Source of the DNA: Methanobacterium sp.
GTDB lineage: Archaea; Methanobacteriota; Methanobacteria; Methanobacteriales; Methanobacteriaceae
DNA: 15,874 nt
Reading direction: 5' to 3'
Assembly (NCBI GenBank): GCA_039666455.1
Contig: JAVSLW010000052.1
Span: forward strand, 1-15,874
Shown here: one piece after another, positions 1 to 6,094 of the stretch
Layout of the letters: every line of letters begins with the position of its first letter
Position numbering within the stretch: the first letter of the stretch is position 1
Notes under the pieces: model-generated
What the model saw: the letters and a program-made list of their open reading frames with translations, nothing else
Databases searched by the model: none
Told to the model about the DNA's origin: nothing
Made by a program: the position numbers and the translations under genes

Positions 1-526
1 CTTCACGTACTTCAGTTTTGTAAAGGTCTCCAATTGGTAAAATATCTACACCTCCATCACCGTATTTTGTAAAGTATCCTACAAGCAGCTCTGTTCTGTT
101 ACCGGTTCCTGCAACTATTCGCTGCATTGAATTGGAGTGATAATATAAGAGTATCATCCTGATCCTTGCCTTCAAGTTGGCATTTGCAAGGTTACTCTTA
201 CTGCATTCAGGACACAATTTAGGAAATGGTTTTATTAAATGGTCTATATTTAAAATCTTATATTTTATGCCTAATTCTTCTGCTACTTTAACAGCGTCTT
301 TTATATCTTCAGAGGAAGTTGTATCGCTTGGAAGCACAAGTCCAAGTATTCTATTAGCTCCAACGGATTTTGCGCATATATAGGCTACCAATGAAGAATC
401 TACACCCCCACTTAATCCAATTACAAGTCCTTTTGAGTTTGATTCATCTAACTTATCCTTAATAAAACTGCTTATAGTTTCAACTGTTTTTTGCATATCT
501 AAGGGGGCGATGATTCTATTTTGCAT
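1..526 (-). CDS. nadE: NAD synthetase, N-terminal part (cut by window edge)
   Basis: Last step of NAD biosynthesis: ATP-dependent amidation of nicotinate adenine dinucleotide to NAD+. About 175 residues are visible from the ATG at 526; the rest lies beyond the left edge. The PP-loop that binds ATP pyrophosphate is clear (GLSGGVDSS, about residues 38-46), and the later segment GTGNRTELLVGYFTKYGDGG followed by DILPIGDLYKTEV is characteristic of the NadE family. A CPEC motif (near residue 107) lies in the insert between these. No glutaminase domain precedes the synthetase domain, so this is the short form that uses ammonia or a separate amidotransferase subunit. A GTGAT ribosome site lies just upstream of the start. 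It is transcribed divergently from the PhoU/TrkA_C gene, sharing a spacer of about 180 bases. Confidence 0.95.
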   Translation of the reverse strand, partial: MQNRIIAPLDMQKTVETISSFIKDKLDESNSKGLVIGLSGGVDSSLVAYICAKSVGANRILGLVLPSDTTSSEDIKDAVKVAEELGIKYKILNIDHLIKPFPKLCPECSKSNLANANLKARIRMILLYYHSNSMQRIVAGTGNRTELLVGYFTKYGDGGVDILPIGDLYKTEVRE

Positions 527-708
527 TTTAATCACACTAAGTTAAAAATGAATTTTAATTTCAATAGAGTATATTATTCATTTTTCTATAAATCTCTATA
601 TTTTTTTAATATTAAACATAAGTCCAAATAAATATATTTAGTATCCTATAATAGTTTTTAAAAGTATCTATATTATAGAGAAACATAGTAATATCTGGAG
701 GATGAAAG
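527..708. promoter_or_regulatory. Divergent promoter region nadE / PhoU-TrkA_C gene
   Basis: Very AT-rich spacer between two divergent genes. On the plus strand a TATA-like stretch AAATATATTTA at 630-640 would place a start near 660, leaving a leader of about 50 bases that ends in a good GGAGG site at 697-701, six to seven bases before the GTG at 709. On the minus strand TATA-like TTTATAGA sequence lies near 585-592. The start sites are inferred from spacing only. No operator-like palindrome stood out. Confidence 0.45.
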
Positions 709-1314
709 GTGCCTAAAAGTATTAAGGACATTTTAATTGAAATGAAGAACATGTCAGAATTAATGGTGGATTTAGCTTATTCAGCATTGCTTTTTAACAG
801 TAAAGATGCCGCAGAAGAAGTAAAAAAACTTGAAAACAAAATTAACAGACTTAACTATCAAATCAAAAGAGAATCTCTCCTTGCTGCAAGAACAGTAGAG
901 GACGCAGAAAAATTAACAGCTCTTCTTGAGGTTGGTGAAGCCACAGAAACAATAGCAGGTTCAGCTAAGGACATAGCAGACCTGGTTATAAAAGGTATAA
1001 AACCACATCCTGTATTTAAAATGGCTATGGAAGAGTCGGATGAGATGATTATAAGAGTAAAAATATTTGAGGGTTCAGAATTAATTGATAAATCTCTGGG
1101 AGAACTTTTACTTGCCACTCGAACCGGGATGAGAGTTATTGCAGTAAGGAGAAATGAATCATGGGTTTATGGTCCTGATAAGAATACTGTGCTTGCAGCC
1201 GATGATACTTTAATAGCCAAAGGAAACGAAACTGGTGGATCTATGCTTGAAAAGCTTGCAAAAGGCGAAATTAAGCTTGAAGATCTTGAATATGAAGAAT
1301 TTAGTGAAGATTAA
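709..1314 (+). CDS. PhoU / TrkA_C two-domain protein, probable regulator of a cation transporter
   Basis: A 201-residue soluble protein. Residues 1-100 are helical and PhoU-like (conserved look of DILIEMKNMSELMVDLAYSA and of the EATETIAGSAKDIADLV segment). Residues 112-173 form a TrkA_C (RCK_C) ligand-binding domain: IIRVKIFEGSELIDKSLGEL, then RTGMRVIAVRR, then DDTLIAKG. The tail is acidic. Proteins with this architecture often accompany MgtE-like or K+ transport proteins in archaea and are thought to gate them in response to a small ligand; the partner here is inferred to be the permease at 2061-3410. The start is GTG at 709, because the nearby ATG at 702 runs into a stop after four codons and the GGAGG at 697-701 is well placed for 709. 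A T-run at 1346-1351 may end the transcript. The domains are clear; the ligand and partner are inference. Confidence 0.88.
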   Translation: MPKSIKDILIEMKNMSELMVDLAYSALLFNSKDAAEEVKKLENKINRLNYQIKRESLLAARTVEDAEKLTALLEVGEATETIAGSAKDIADLVIKGIKPHPVFKMAMEESDEMIIRVKIFEGSELIDKSLGELLLATRTGMRVIAVRRNESWVYGPDKNTVLAADDTLIAKGNETGGSMLEKLAKGEIKLEDLEYEEFSED

Positions 1315-1339
1315 ATGCTTCAAGACATGTTACAGATTA

Positions 1340-1352
1340 CTGGCTATTTTTT
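1340..1352 (+). terminator. Oligo-T terminator candidate after the PhoU/TrkA_C gene
   Basis: A run of six T at 1346-1351, about 30 bases beyond the stop codon, fits the oligo-U type of archaeal termination. No stable hairpin precedes it. Position and base composition are the only support. Confidence 0.35.
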
Positions 1353-1446
1353 GCATAATATCTGGTTTAAATTAAATGTAAAAATCACTGAATTACAGGT
1401 AATAAATTGGAAAAATACTCATTTTTTAAAGAGTTATTGGTAATGT

Positions 1447-1472
1447 TCCCAAACATTTATAAGTGATTGGGA
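1447..1472 (+). promoter_or_regulatory. TATA box flanked by a 6-bp inverted repeat, probable Lrp autoregulatory operator
   Basis: TTTATAAG at 1456-1463 is a good archaeal TATA box about 45-60 bases before the Lrp-type gene. It sits between perfect inverted arms TCCCAA (1447-1452) and TTGGGA (1467-1472). A repressor bound here would block TBP/TFB. Archaeal Lrp-family proteins are known to autoregulate in this way; that this protein binds here is inferred. Confidence 0.5.
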
Positions 1473-1500
1473 TATATATTCTCTTGTATTATCATAAAAG

Positions 1501-1953
1501 GTGTTGGATAGAAAAATGGACGATGTAGATCTGGCTATACTACGTTCCTTAATTAAAAATTCAAGAATTACAATATCTCAGATGTCAAAAGAGATAAACG
1601 TACCTGATGCCACAATATCTAACAGGCTTAAAAAATTAGAAACCAATGTAATAAAGCGTTATACTATGATACCAGACTGGCAGAAGGTTGGTCTGGAGAT
1701 AACTTCAATAATAATAATCCAGACAGAGTCTGAAAAACACGAATCAGTTAAAGAAGGGCTTTCAATACTTGAAGAAGTATCAGAAGTGTACAGTGTGTCA
1801 GGAGAATATGATATTCTTATTAAAGTCTGGGTTCAGAGTATTGAAGAACTCAATCAACTGATAAATGCTAAAATTCGTTCAGTTGATGGTGTCGAGGATT
1901 TAACTGAAATGATTGTAATGGAACGCGTTAAAGAAGATATTCCAACATTTTAA
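1501..1953 (+). CDS. Lrp/AsnC-family transcriptional regulator
   Basis: A 150-residue DNA-binding regulator of the feast/famine type. Residues 6-55 form the winged helix-turn-helix (DDVDLAILRSLIKNSRIT, then ISQMSKEINVPDATISNRLKKLE); residues 65-145 form the alpha-beta RAM/ACT-like effector and oligomerisation domain, including the hallmark VYSVSGEYDILIKVWV. The reading frame opens at GTG 1501; TTG 1504 and ATG 1516 are alternatives. ATG 1516 would give the usual family start just before DDVDLAIL but has only a distant GGTG (1500-1503). The gene lies between a PhoU/TrkA_C protein and an MgtE-like permease on the same strand, suggesting it controls them as well as itself. Family assignment is firm; targets and effector are unknown. 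Confidence 0.92.
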   Translation: MLDRKMDDVDLAILRSLIKNSRITISQMSKEINVPDATISNRLKKLETNVIKRYTMIPDWQKVGLEITSIIIIQTESEKHESVKEGLSILEEVSEVYSVSGEYDILIKVWVQSIEELNQLINAKIRSVDGVEDLTEMIVMERVKEDIPTF

Positions 1954-2060
1954 GGATTAAAAGATAGAAATGTCTGTAATTAAAAGCAAAAACTATCATG
2001 TTTTAAGTCTGTTTAAGCTTTACTTTAAACTGGCAGACACCATGATTTCAGGGTGGTTGT

Positions 2061-3410
2061 GTGAAATGGATGGAGAAAGCACTGAAGAGGACCTGGCAAA
2101 AAGTACAGCTTATTTTAAACTGGATGGTCAGAATTTCAATCATACTATCCAAAAAATCTCTAATAGCACTTTCCGTCCCTTCCTTAATATTTAATAGAAT
2201 TGCATCATTTTTTAAGGAAGTATCCAGGGTTATAAGAGAAGCTTTTACAGCCTTAATTGTAGCTACTTTAGGAGGTCTTGTAGCAGGTATTTTATTAAGT
2301 AACATGACTGGACAAATAGAGGCGCTCCCAGGGCTTTTGATTCTTATACCTGGATCAATTGGTATGAGGGGAAATATTTTTGGGGCTTTAGGTTCACGTC
2401 TAAGTTCACAGCTCCATATTGGTATACTCTCTCCTGAACTTAAAAGATCAGATATTTTAAACCAGAATATTATCTCAGCTATGATTCTAACTGTTGTGAT
2501 GTCTATTTTTCTTGCTTTCATGGCCAAGATATTTTCACTTATTCTTGGATTTGAAAGCATGGGAATAGTTGATTTTACAGTAATATCTGTGTTAGGGGGG
2601 ATCTTTTCAGGGATACTGATGTTACCAGCAACTATTTTAATTGCACTTAAAAGCTATGAAAACGGATGGGATCCTGATAACGTCACAACACCTTTAATCA
2701 CCAATGCAGGAGACCTTTTTACTCTTCCCGCAATTATTTTAGCAGTTCAAATCCTGTTATGGATAAGAAACGGGTTTTTTGAAGTGGTATTATTCCTAAT
2801 ATTCATTGCAATTGGAATAATAGGAGTTCTAATAGGCTTAAGAGGGGATTTACAACTTAAAAAAATTGTAAAGCAGAGCATACCCACCCTTCTTATATCC
2901 TCTATTTTTGGTACAGCAGCAGGTACAATATTAACAGACAGGTTGCATGTGGTTTTGCAAAATCCAATTATTTTAACACTGGTCCCTATGTTTTCAGCTC
3001 AAGGAGGAAGCCTTGTAAGTGTATTAGGTGCAAGGCTGTCTTCAGGACTGCACGCAGGTATTGTGGAATCATCACTTAAACCTGCAGGACAGGCACTGGT
3101 TAACTTTGGAATAATTTTCATCCTTGCTGTTATGATATATCCCACCATTGGATTTTTAGCCCATTTTGCAGGTGTTTTTATAGGAATACCATCGCCAGGA
3201 ATTGAAGCAATGGTTTTAATAGGTTTCCTTGCAGGAATGATTCTTATACCTTTAATAATGATAATGGCGTTCTATTTAAGCGTTATTTCATATAAGAAAG
3301 GCTTAGATCCTGATAACATTGTCATACCGTTAGCTACAAGTATGACTGACCCGGTAGCTACCACCAGCCTTGTAATCGTAGTTCTTTTAATTTTAGGGGC
3401 TGCAGTATAA
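2061..3410 (+). CDS. MgtE/SLC41-like two-repeat cation permease
   Basis: A 449-residue integral membrane protein made of two homologous halves. Half one (about 58-235) contains GALGSRLSSQLHIGI (109-122) and GWDPDNVTTPLITNAGD (202-218); half two (about 272-449) contains VLGARLSSGLHAGI (321-334) and GLDPDNIVIPLATSMTD (414-430). The repeated SRLSS and DPDN...PL.T...D motifs are those of the MgtE/SLC41 divalent cation channel fold, normally Mg2+. No CBS or MgtE N-domain is present, so gating would have to come from another protein, plausibly the PhoU/TrkA_C protein encoded nearby. The first 55 residues are basic and poorly typical. The GTG start at 2061 follows GGGTGG (2051-2056), but a later start cannot be excluded. 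It lies about 107 bases after the Lrp gene. The transported ion is inferred. Confidence 0.88.
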   Translation: MKWMEKALKRTWQKVQLILNWMVRISIILSKKSLIALSVPSLIFNRIASFFKEVSRVIREAFTALIVATLGGLVAGILLSNMTGQIEALPGLLILIPGSIGMRGNIFGALGSRLSSQLHIGILSPELKRSDILNQNIISAMILTVVMSIFLAFMAKIFSLILGFESMGIVDFTVISVLGGIFSGILMLPATILIALKSYENGWDPDNVTTPLITNAGDLFTLPAIILAVQILLWIRNGFFEVVLFLIFIAIGIIGVLIGLRGDLQLKKIVKQSIPTLLISSIFGTAAGTILTDRLHVVLQNPIILTLVPMFSAQGGSLVSVLGARLSSGLHAGIVESSLKPAGQALVNFGIIFILAVMIYPTIGFLAHFAGVFIGIPSPGIEAMVLIGFLAGMILIPLIMIMAFYLSVISYKKGLDPDNIVIPLATSMTDPVATTSLVIVVLLILGAAV

Positions 3411-3437
3411 AAAATATTATCAACACTCTGATTAAAC

Positions 3438-3463
3438 ACTTTAAAATAAAACTTTAAAATAAA
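3438..3463. repeat. Perfect 13-bp tandem duplication between convergent genes
   Basis: ACTTTAAAATAAA occurs twice, head to tail, at 3438-3450 and 3451-3463 in the short spacer between the stops of the permease and get3. Read on the minus strand it is T-rich and could serve as part of the get3 terminator. Otherwise it is probably a simple slippage duplication. Confidence 0.6.
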
Positions 3464-3485
3464 AAATGGAATAGAATAATTTTAT

Positions 3486-4457
3486 TTAAGTTACAGACTC
3501 TTCGTAGAGAACTTCACCAATCTTTTTAAGCTTATCCATACCTTTAACTTCTTCAGCTTGAAGCGGTATTTGTGCTATAAGCTGCTTTCCAAACTTCTCA
3601 TGGATTGTTTTAAGACGTTCTTCCTGTATTTTACGTCTTGCAGCACAGAACTCACAATCTGCTTCTTCTGGCTGGATCTGGTTTACAATAACTCCATCAG
3701 CCATCATATTATACTTTGCAAGTGCTTCCATAGCCCTTTCAGACTCATAAATTGACATTTCCTCAGGTATAACAACCATTTTGAAAGAAGTTCTTTCAGG
3801 GTCAGCTAAAACGCCTCTTGCTTCCCTGATTTTCTTTTTAGTTTCTTCCATATCCTCTAAAGCACGGTCTTCCTCTTCTTCATCACCCATAAATGGCATA
3901 ATGTTTTTAAATGCCTTGGCCATGCTTCCAACCTGGCGCCTGATCTTTATCATCTTCCCTACCCATGAATCCATCATTTCAGGAAATGAAAGTAAACGTA
4001 ATGTGTGCCCTGTTGGAGCAGTATCAAATACAACTATGTCATATTCATCAGTGGTCATGTACTGAAGGAATTTATCAAATGCTGCAGTTTCATCAATACC
4101 AGGAGCCATTGAAGCCATATCCATCTGATCCTGGAGTAATCCCATATCCATACCAGGATTCATAGCTTGCTGTTCCTGCATCTTTGCCTGGTAGTCCTTC
4201 ATAGCCACTTCAGGGTCGATTTCCACTGCTTCAAGGTTTTCAGCTATAGGTGTTGGATTATGTCCTATGTTCCGCTCAAAAGAGTCAGATAGGGAGTGTG
4301 CAGGGTCTGTGGAAATAACAAGAGTCTTTTTACCATGCCTTGCAAACCATAATGCTGTAGCGGCAGATACAGTTGTTTTACCGACTCCTCCTTTTCCTCC
4401 AATGAATACGAATGTTGTTTTTCCTTTGTTGAATTTAAAAAGATCTTTAAATGCCAT
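3486..4457 (-). CDS. get3: Get3/ArsA-type ATPase, tail-anchored membrane protein targeting factor
   Basis: A 323-residue cytosolic ATPase of the ArsA/Get3 family. Visible motifs: deviant P-loop GGKGGVGKTT (20-29), switch I DPAHSLSD (51-58), switch II DTAPTGHT (145-152), and the CEFC pair (268-271) that holds the zinc of the dimer in Get3. Two methionine-rich stretches, about 92-118 and 187-190 (MPFM), lie where Get3 forms its hydrophobic groove for transmembrane segments. It is a single-domain form, not the duplicated bacterial ArsA, and there is no ars operon around it, so membrane-protein targeting is more likely than arsenite export. It starts at ATG 4457 after GGAGG. A TATA-like AAATATAG lies near 4527-4535. 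It stands as a single gene convergent with the permease. Confidence 0.93.
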   Translation of the reverse strand: MAFKDLFKFNKGKTTFVFIGGKGGVGKTTVSAATALWFARHGKKTLVISTDPAHSLSDSFERNIGHNPTPIAENLEAVEIDPEVAMKDYQAKMQEQQAMNPGMDMGLLQDQMDMASMAPGIDETAAFDKFLQYMTTDEYDIVVFDTAPTGHTLRLLSFPEMMDSWVGKMIKIRRQVGSMAKAFKNIMPFMGDEEEEDRALEDMEETKKKIREARGVLADPERTSFKMVVIPEEMSIYESERAMEALAKYNMMADGVIVNQIQPEEADCEFCAARRKIQEERLKTIHEKFGKQLIAQIPLQAEEVKGMDKLKKIGEVLYEESVT

Positions 4458-4895
4458 ATTAATCCTCCATAATCAATACTCTAAATCAATTAAAATCAGA
4501 TATCAATTATAGTTACATTTTGTTCTTTCTATATTTAACTCCACCACCCAAATAATGTTATCAAATTTGTTTCATTAAATATTATTTTTAATAGAAATTA
4601 TAAGGTTTTAACTGATATAAAAATTGTATATTACCTTTGAGAGGGAGTAGAATGAAATTTTAAGCCATACTTTATACATTGACGATACAATCAATTGGGA
4701 ATCTCTTAAAAATAAAGAAAAATTCAAAAAATCAAAACCTAAAAAGCCAACTTCTCCTCCAAAACCTAACAAAAATGATAGAAAATATACTCCTAAATTT
4801 GGTTTTCTTGATAGATTTTCGACGCATTTTTTTCGATAAAAAAACCTCAAAATTTTTAATTTTAAAGATCATGGAGAAATTTTTAGAGAGTGATT
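4458..4895. other. AT-rich spacer upstream of get3; contains only a doubtful small reading frame
   Basis: The first 80 bases carry the get3 promoter and ribosome site. From 4652 a plus-strand ATG with a nearby GAGGGAG reads only three codons before a stop. One base out of frame, however, a coherent hydrophilic lysine/proline-rich peptide runs from about 4660 to 4840 (for example KSKPKKPTSPPKPNKNDR). It then continues, after another one-base shift at the T7 tract near 4830-4836, into FDKKTSKFLILKIMEKFLES, ending at 4897. This could be a decayed gene, two homopolymer errors, or chance. The opposite strand is open over 4608-4850 but has only a TTG start and no ribosome site. I see no tRNA or other recognisable RNA here. 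Confidence 0.3.
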
Positions 4896-4988
4896 AAAAA
4901 AGAAGTAAAGTGAATAGGTGAACCCTTTCTTACTCGCTCCCATTCCACCTACGTGGACATCATCCTTTCAGAAGGACTTACTCACCTT
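4896..4988 (-). ncRNA. Candidate structured small RNA with its own promoter
   Basis: On the minus strand a strong TATA box TTTTTATATAAAG (5017-5005) predicts a start near 4986-4988. From there a transcript of about 92 nt would run to a clean U6 tract at 4901-4896. It folds as a closed multibranch structure: closing stem AGGUGA (4987-4982) with UCACCU (4921-4916), hairpin UCCUU-CUGA-AAGGA, and hairpin UCCAC-GUAG-GUGGA. GC content is well above the flanking spacer. No reading frame starts with a ribosome site inside. The strings CUGA and AUGAUG occur close together, like box D'/C' of C/D guide RNAs, but full C and D boxes are not convincing. I do not recognise the family. Confidence 0.6.
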
Positions 4989-5004
4989 GTATATATAGCT
5001 ACTT

Positions 5005-5017
5005 CTTTATATAAAAA
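5005..5017 (-). promoter_or_regulatory. TATA box of the candidate small RNA
   Basis: TTTTTATATAAAG on the minus strand is one of the two best TATA boxes in the window. It lies about 25 bases before the G-rich 5' end of the candidate RNA, the normal archaeal spacing. It is too far from any minus-strand coding start to serve a protein gene. Confidence 0.6.
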
Positions 5018-5112
5018 GTTAACTTCAATATTTTTTGTGATCCAAGAGTGCTTGTGGGAGTTAATATGAATAATAAATGATATTTTGAGAATTATGTTTT
5101 TTAGAAGTGATT

Positions 5113-6084
5113 TTAGTACCAAACCTGCAAAACTAAAAACCAGGGTTGAGGATTGGGATTAAAACTCATCTGTTCTTTAGGAGTCTCTTTTGGAACACTT
5201 ACAATATATGCATCAAAATTTCTATCTTTATTTCCAGGAGTTCTAACATGAAACCATAAAACTCCTTCAGTATCACTTTCAAGTAAATTTGAAATTTTTC
5301 CAGTAACATTTATGGGTGTTGAACTGAATTTTTCTCCATTTCCATTATCTGCGGTTTTTTCAGGCCGATCTATTATCCAAGATGGAGAATTATCTCCTAT
5401 ATTTGCAGGCACTGTTAAAATATAGAAATCAGCTGTATTCAATTCACTTAGGGTTATATTAAAGTTTTGACAGGTCCATTTAGGCTTTCCAGGAGATTCA
5501 TTAGAGGAATGGTCAGGATTAGGACATATGGTTTCTGAATAGTTCTTTTTGTGGGTATTATTGTAAATTACAGCTTTAACGTCCAGGGGCTCAAAAATCA
5601 CTGTTCGATTTGTAACAGCAACTTCCACAGCATTTTCAGGGCTATTGTTCATTATTTCAATGGGATTTAATTCAGGATTTGCTGGATAAATCATCAGACT
5701 GGAATTAACTCCATAGGGCAAAACTTTTCCATAAATCAGGGAGTTGTAATTATTCTTCAGTGCGCTGATTTTTTTTACAGAAAGCGTGTTTGGAATGACT
5801 TTGCCTGTTTCAGGATCAATCAATGCAAGCCCCGGTGTTGTAAGATTATTATTTCCACATTCCCAGTTATCAGGTGATCCAGGGGTTTTTATGAGCATGT
5901 CTGCAGCGTCAGTGGTCACCCTTTCCAGTGAAAACCTTGCCGAGTAATCAGTGGCTTTATAGCTTGCCATATCAATTGCATCTGCTGAAATGCCAAGAAT
6001 AAGTGTTATTATGACCAGCGCCAGCATCACATCCAGTGTGAAAGCCTGACCCTGCTTATCCAAAATAAAGCCTTTTTTATTCAT
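5113..6084 (-). CDS. Exported pilin-like (class III signal peptide type) protein of unknown function
   Basis: A 323-residue protein of no family I recognise. The N-terminus resembles an archaeal type IV pilin-like signal: positive residues, then KQGQAFTLD and a hydrophobic segment VMLALVIITLILGI (19-32). Processing by a prepilin peptidase between G12 and Q13 would leave a membrane-anchoring helix. An Asp stands at the place where pilins usually have Glu. The rest is an extracytoplasmic domain with about nine N-X-S/T sequons, so surface N-glycosylation is plausible, and only three cysteines. It follows the gene ending at 6095 by ten bases and starts at ATG 6084 after GGTGG, so the two form one operon. 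It could be a minor pilin-like assembly component or a surface protein. Confidence 0.75.
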   Translation of the reverse strand: MNKKGFILDKQGQAFTLDVMLALVIITLILGISADAIDMASYKATDYSARFSLERVTTDAADMLIKTPGSPDNWECGNNNLTTPGLALIDPETGKVIPNTLSVKKISALKNNYNSLIYGKVLPYGVNSSLMIYPANPELNPIEIMNNSPENAVEVAVTNRTVIFEPLDVKAVIYNNTHKKNYSETICPNPDHSSNESPGKPKWTCQNFNITLSELNTADFYILTVPANIGDNSPSWIIDRPEKTADNGNGEKFSSTPINVTGKISNLLESDTEGVLWFHVRTPGNKDRNFDAYIVSVPKETPKEQMSFNPNPQPWFLVLQVWY

Positions 6085-6094
6085 TAAACCACCA

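Noticed and set aside
858..1118. 86-codon minus-strand frame inside the PhoU/TrkA_C gene
   Set aside because: Antisense shadow of a well-supported domain protein, no ribosome site, no family resemblance.
2011..2030. GTTTAA ... TTAAAC dyad before the permease as an Lrp operator
   Set aside because: Simple AT-rich sequence with no resemblance to the TCCCAA dyad; likely by chance.
2048..2560. 170-codon minus-strand frame across the permease
   Set aside because: Antisense to conserved transmembrane repeats; long only because the hydrophobic codons lack antisense stops.
4608..4850. 80-codon minus-strand frame in the spacer after get3
   Set aside because: Starts at TTG without a ribosome site; Phe/Leu-rich pattern is the complement of the K/P-rich plus-strand segment.
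4896..4988. Reading the small-RNA region as a C/D box guide RNA, or as a plus-strand RNA
   Set aside because: CUGA and AUGAUG have D'/C' spacing, but terminal C and D boxes are not convincing. The plus strand lacks a good TATA box and a T-rich end.
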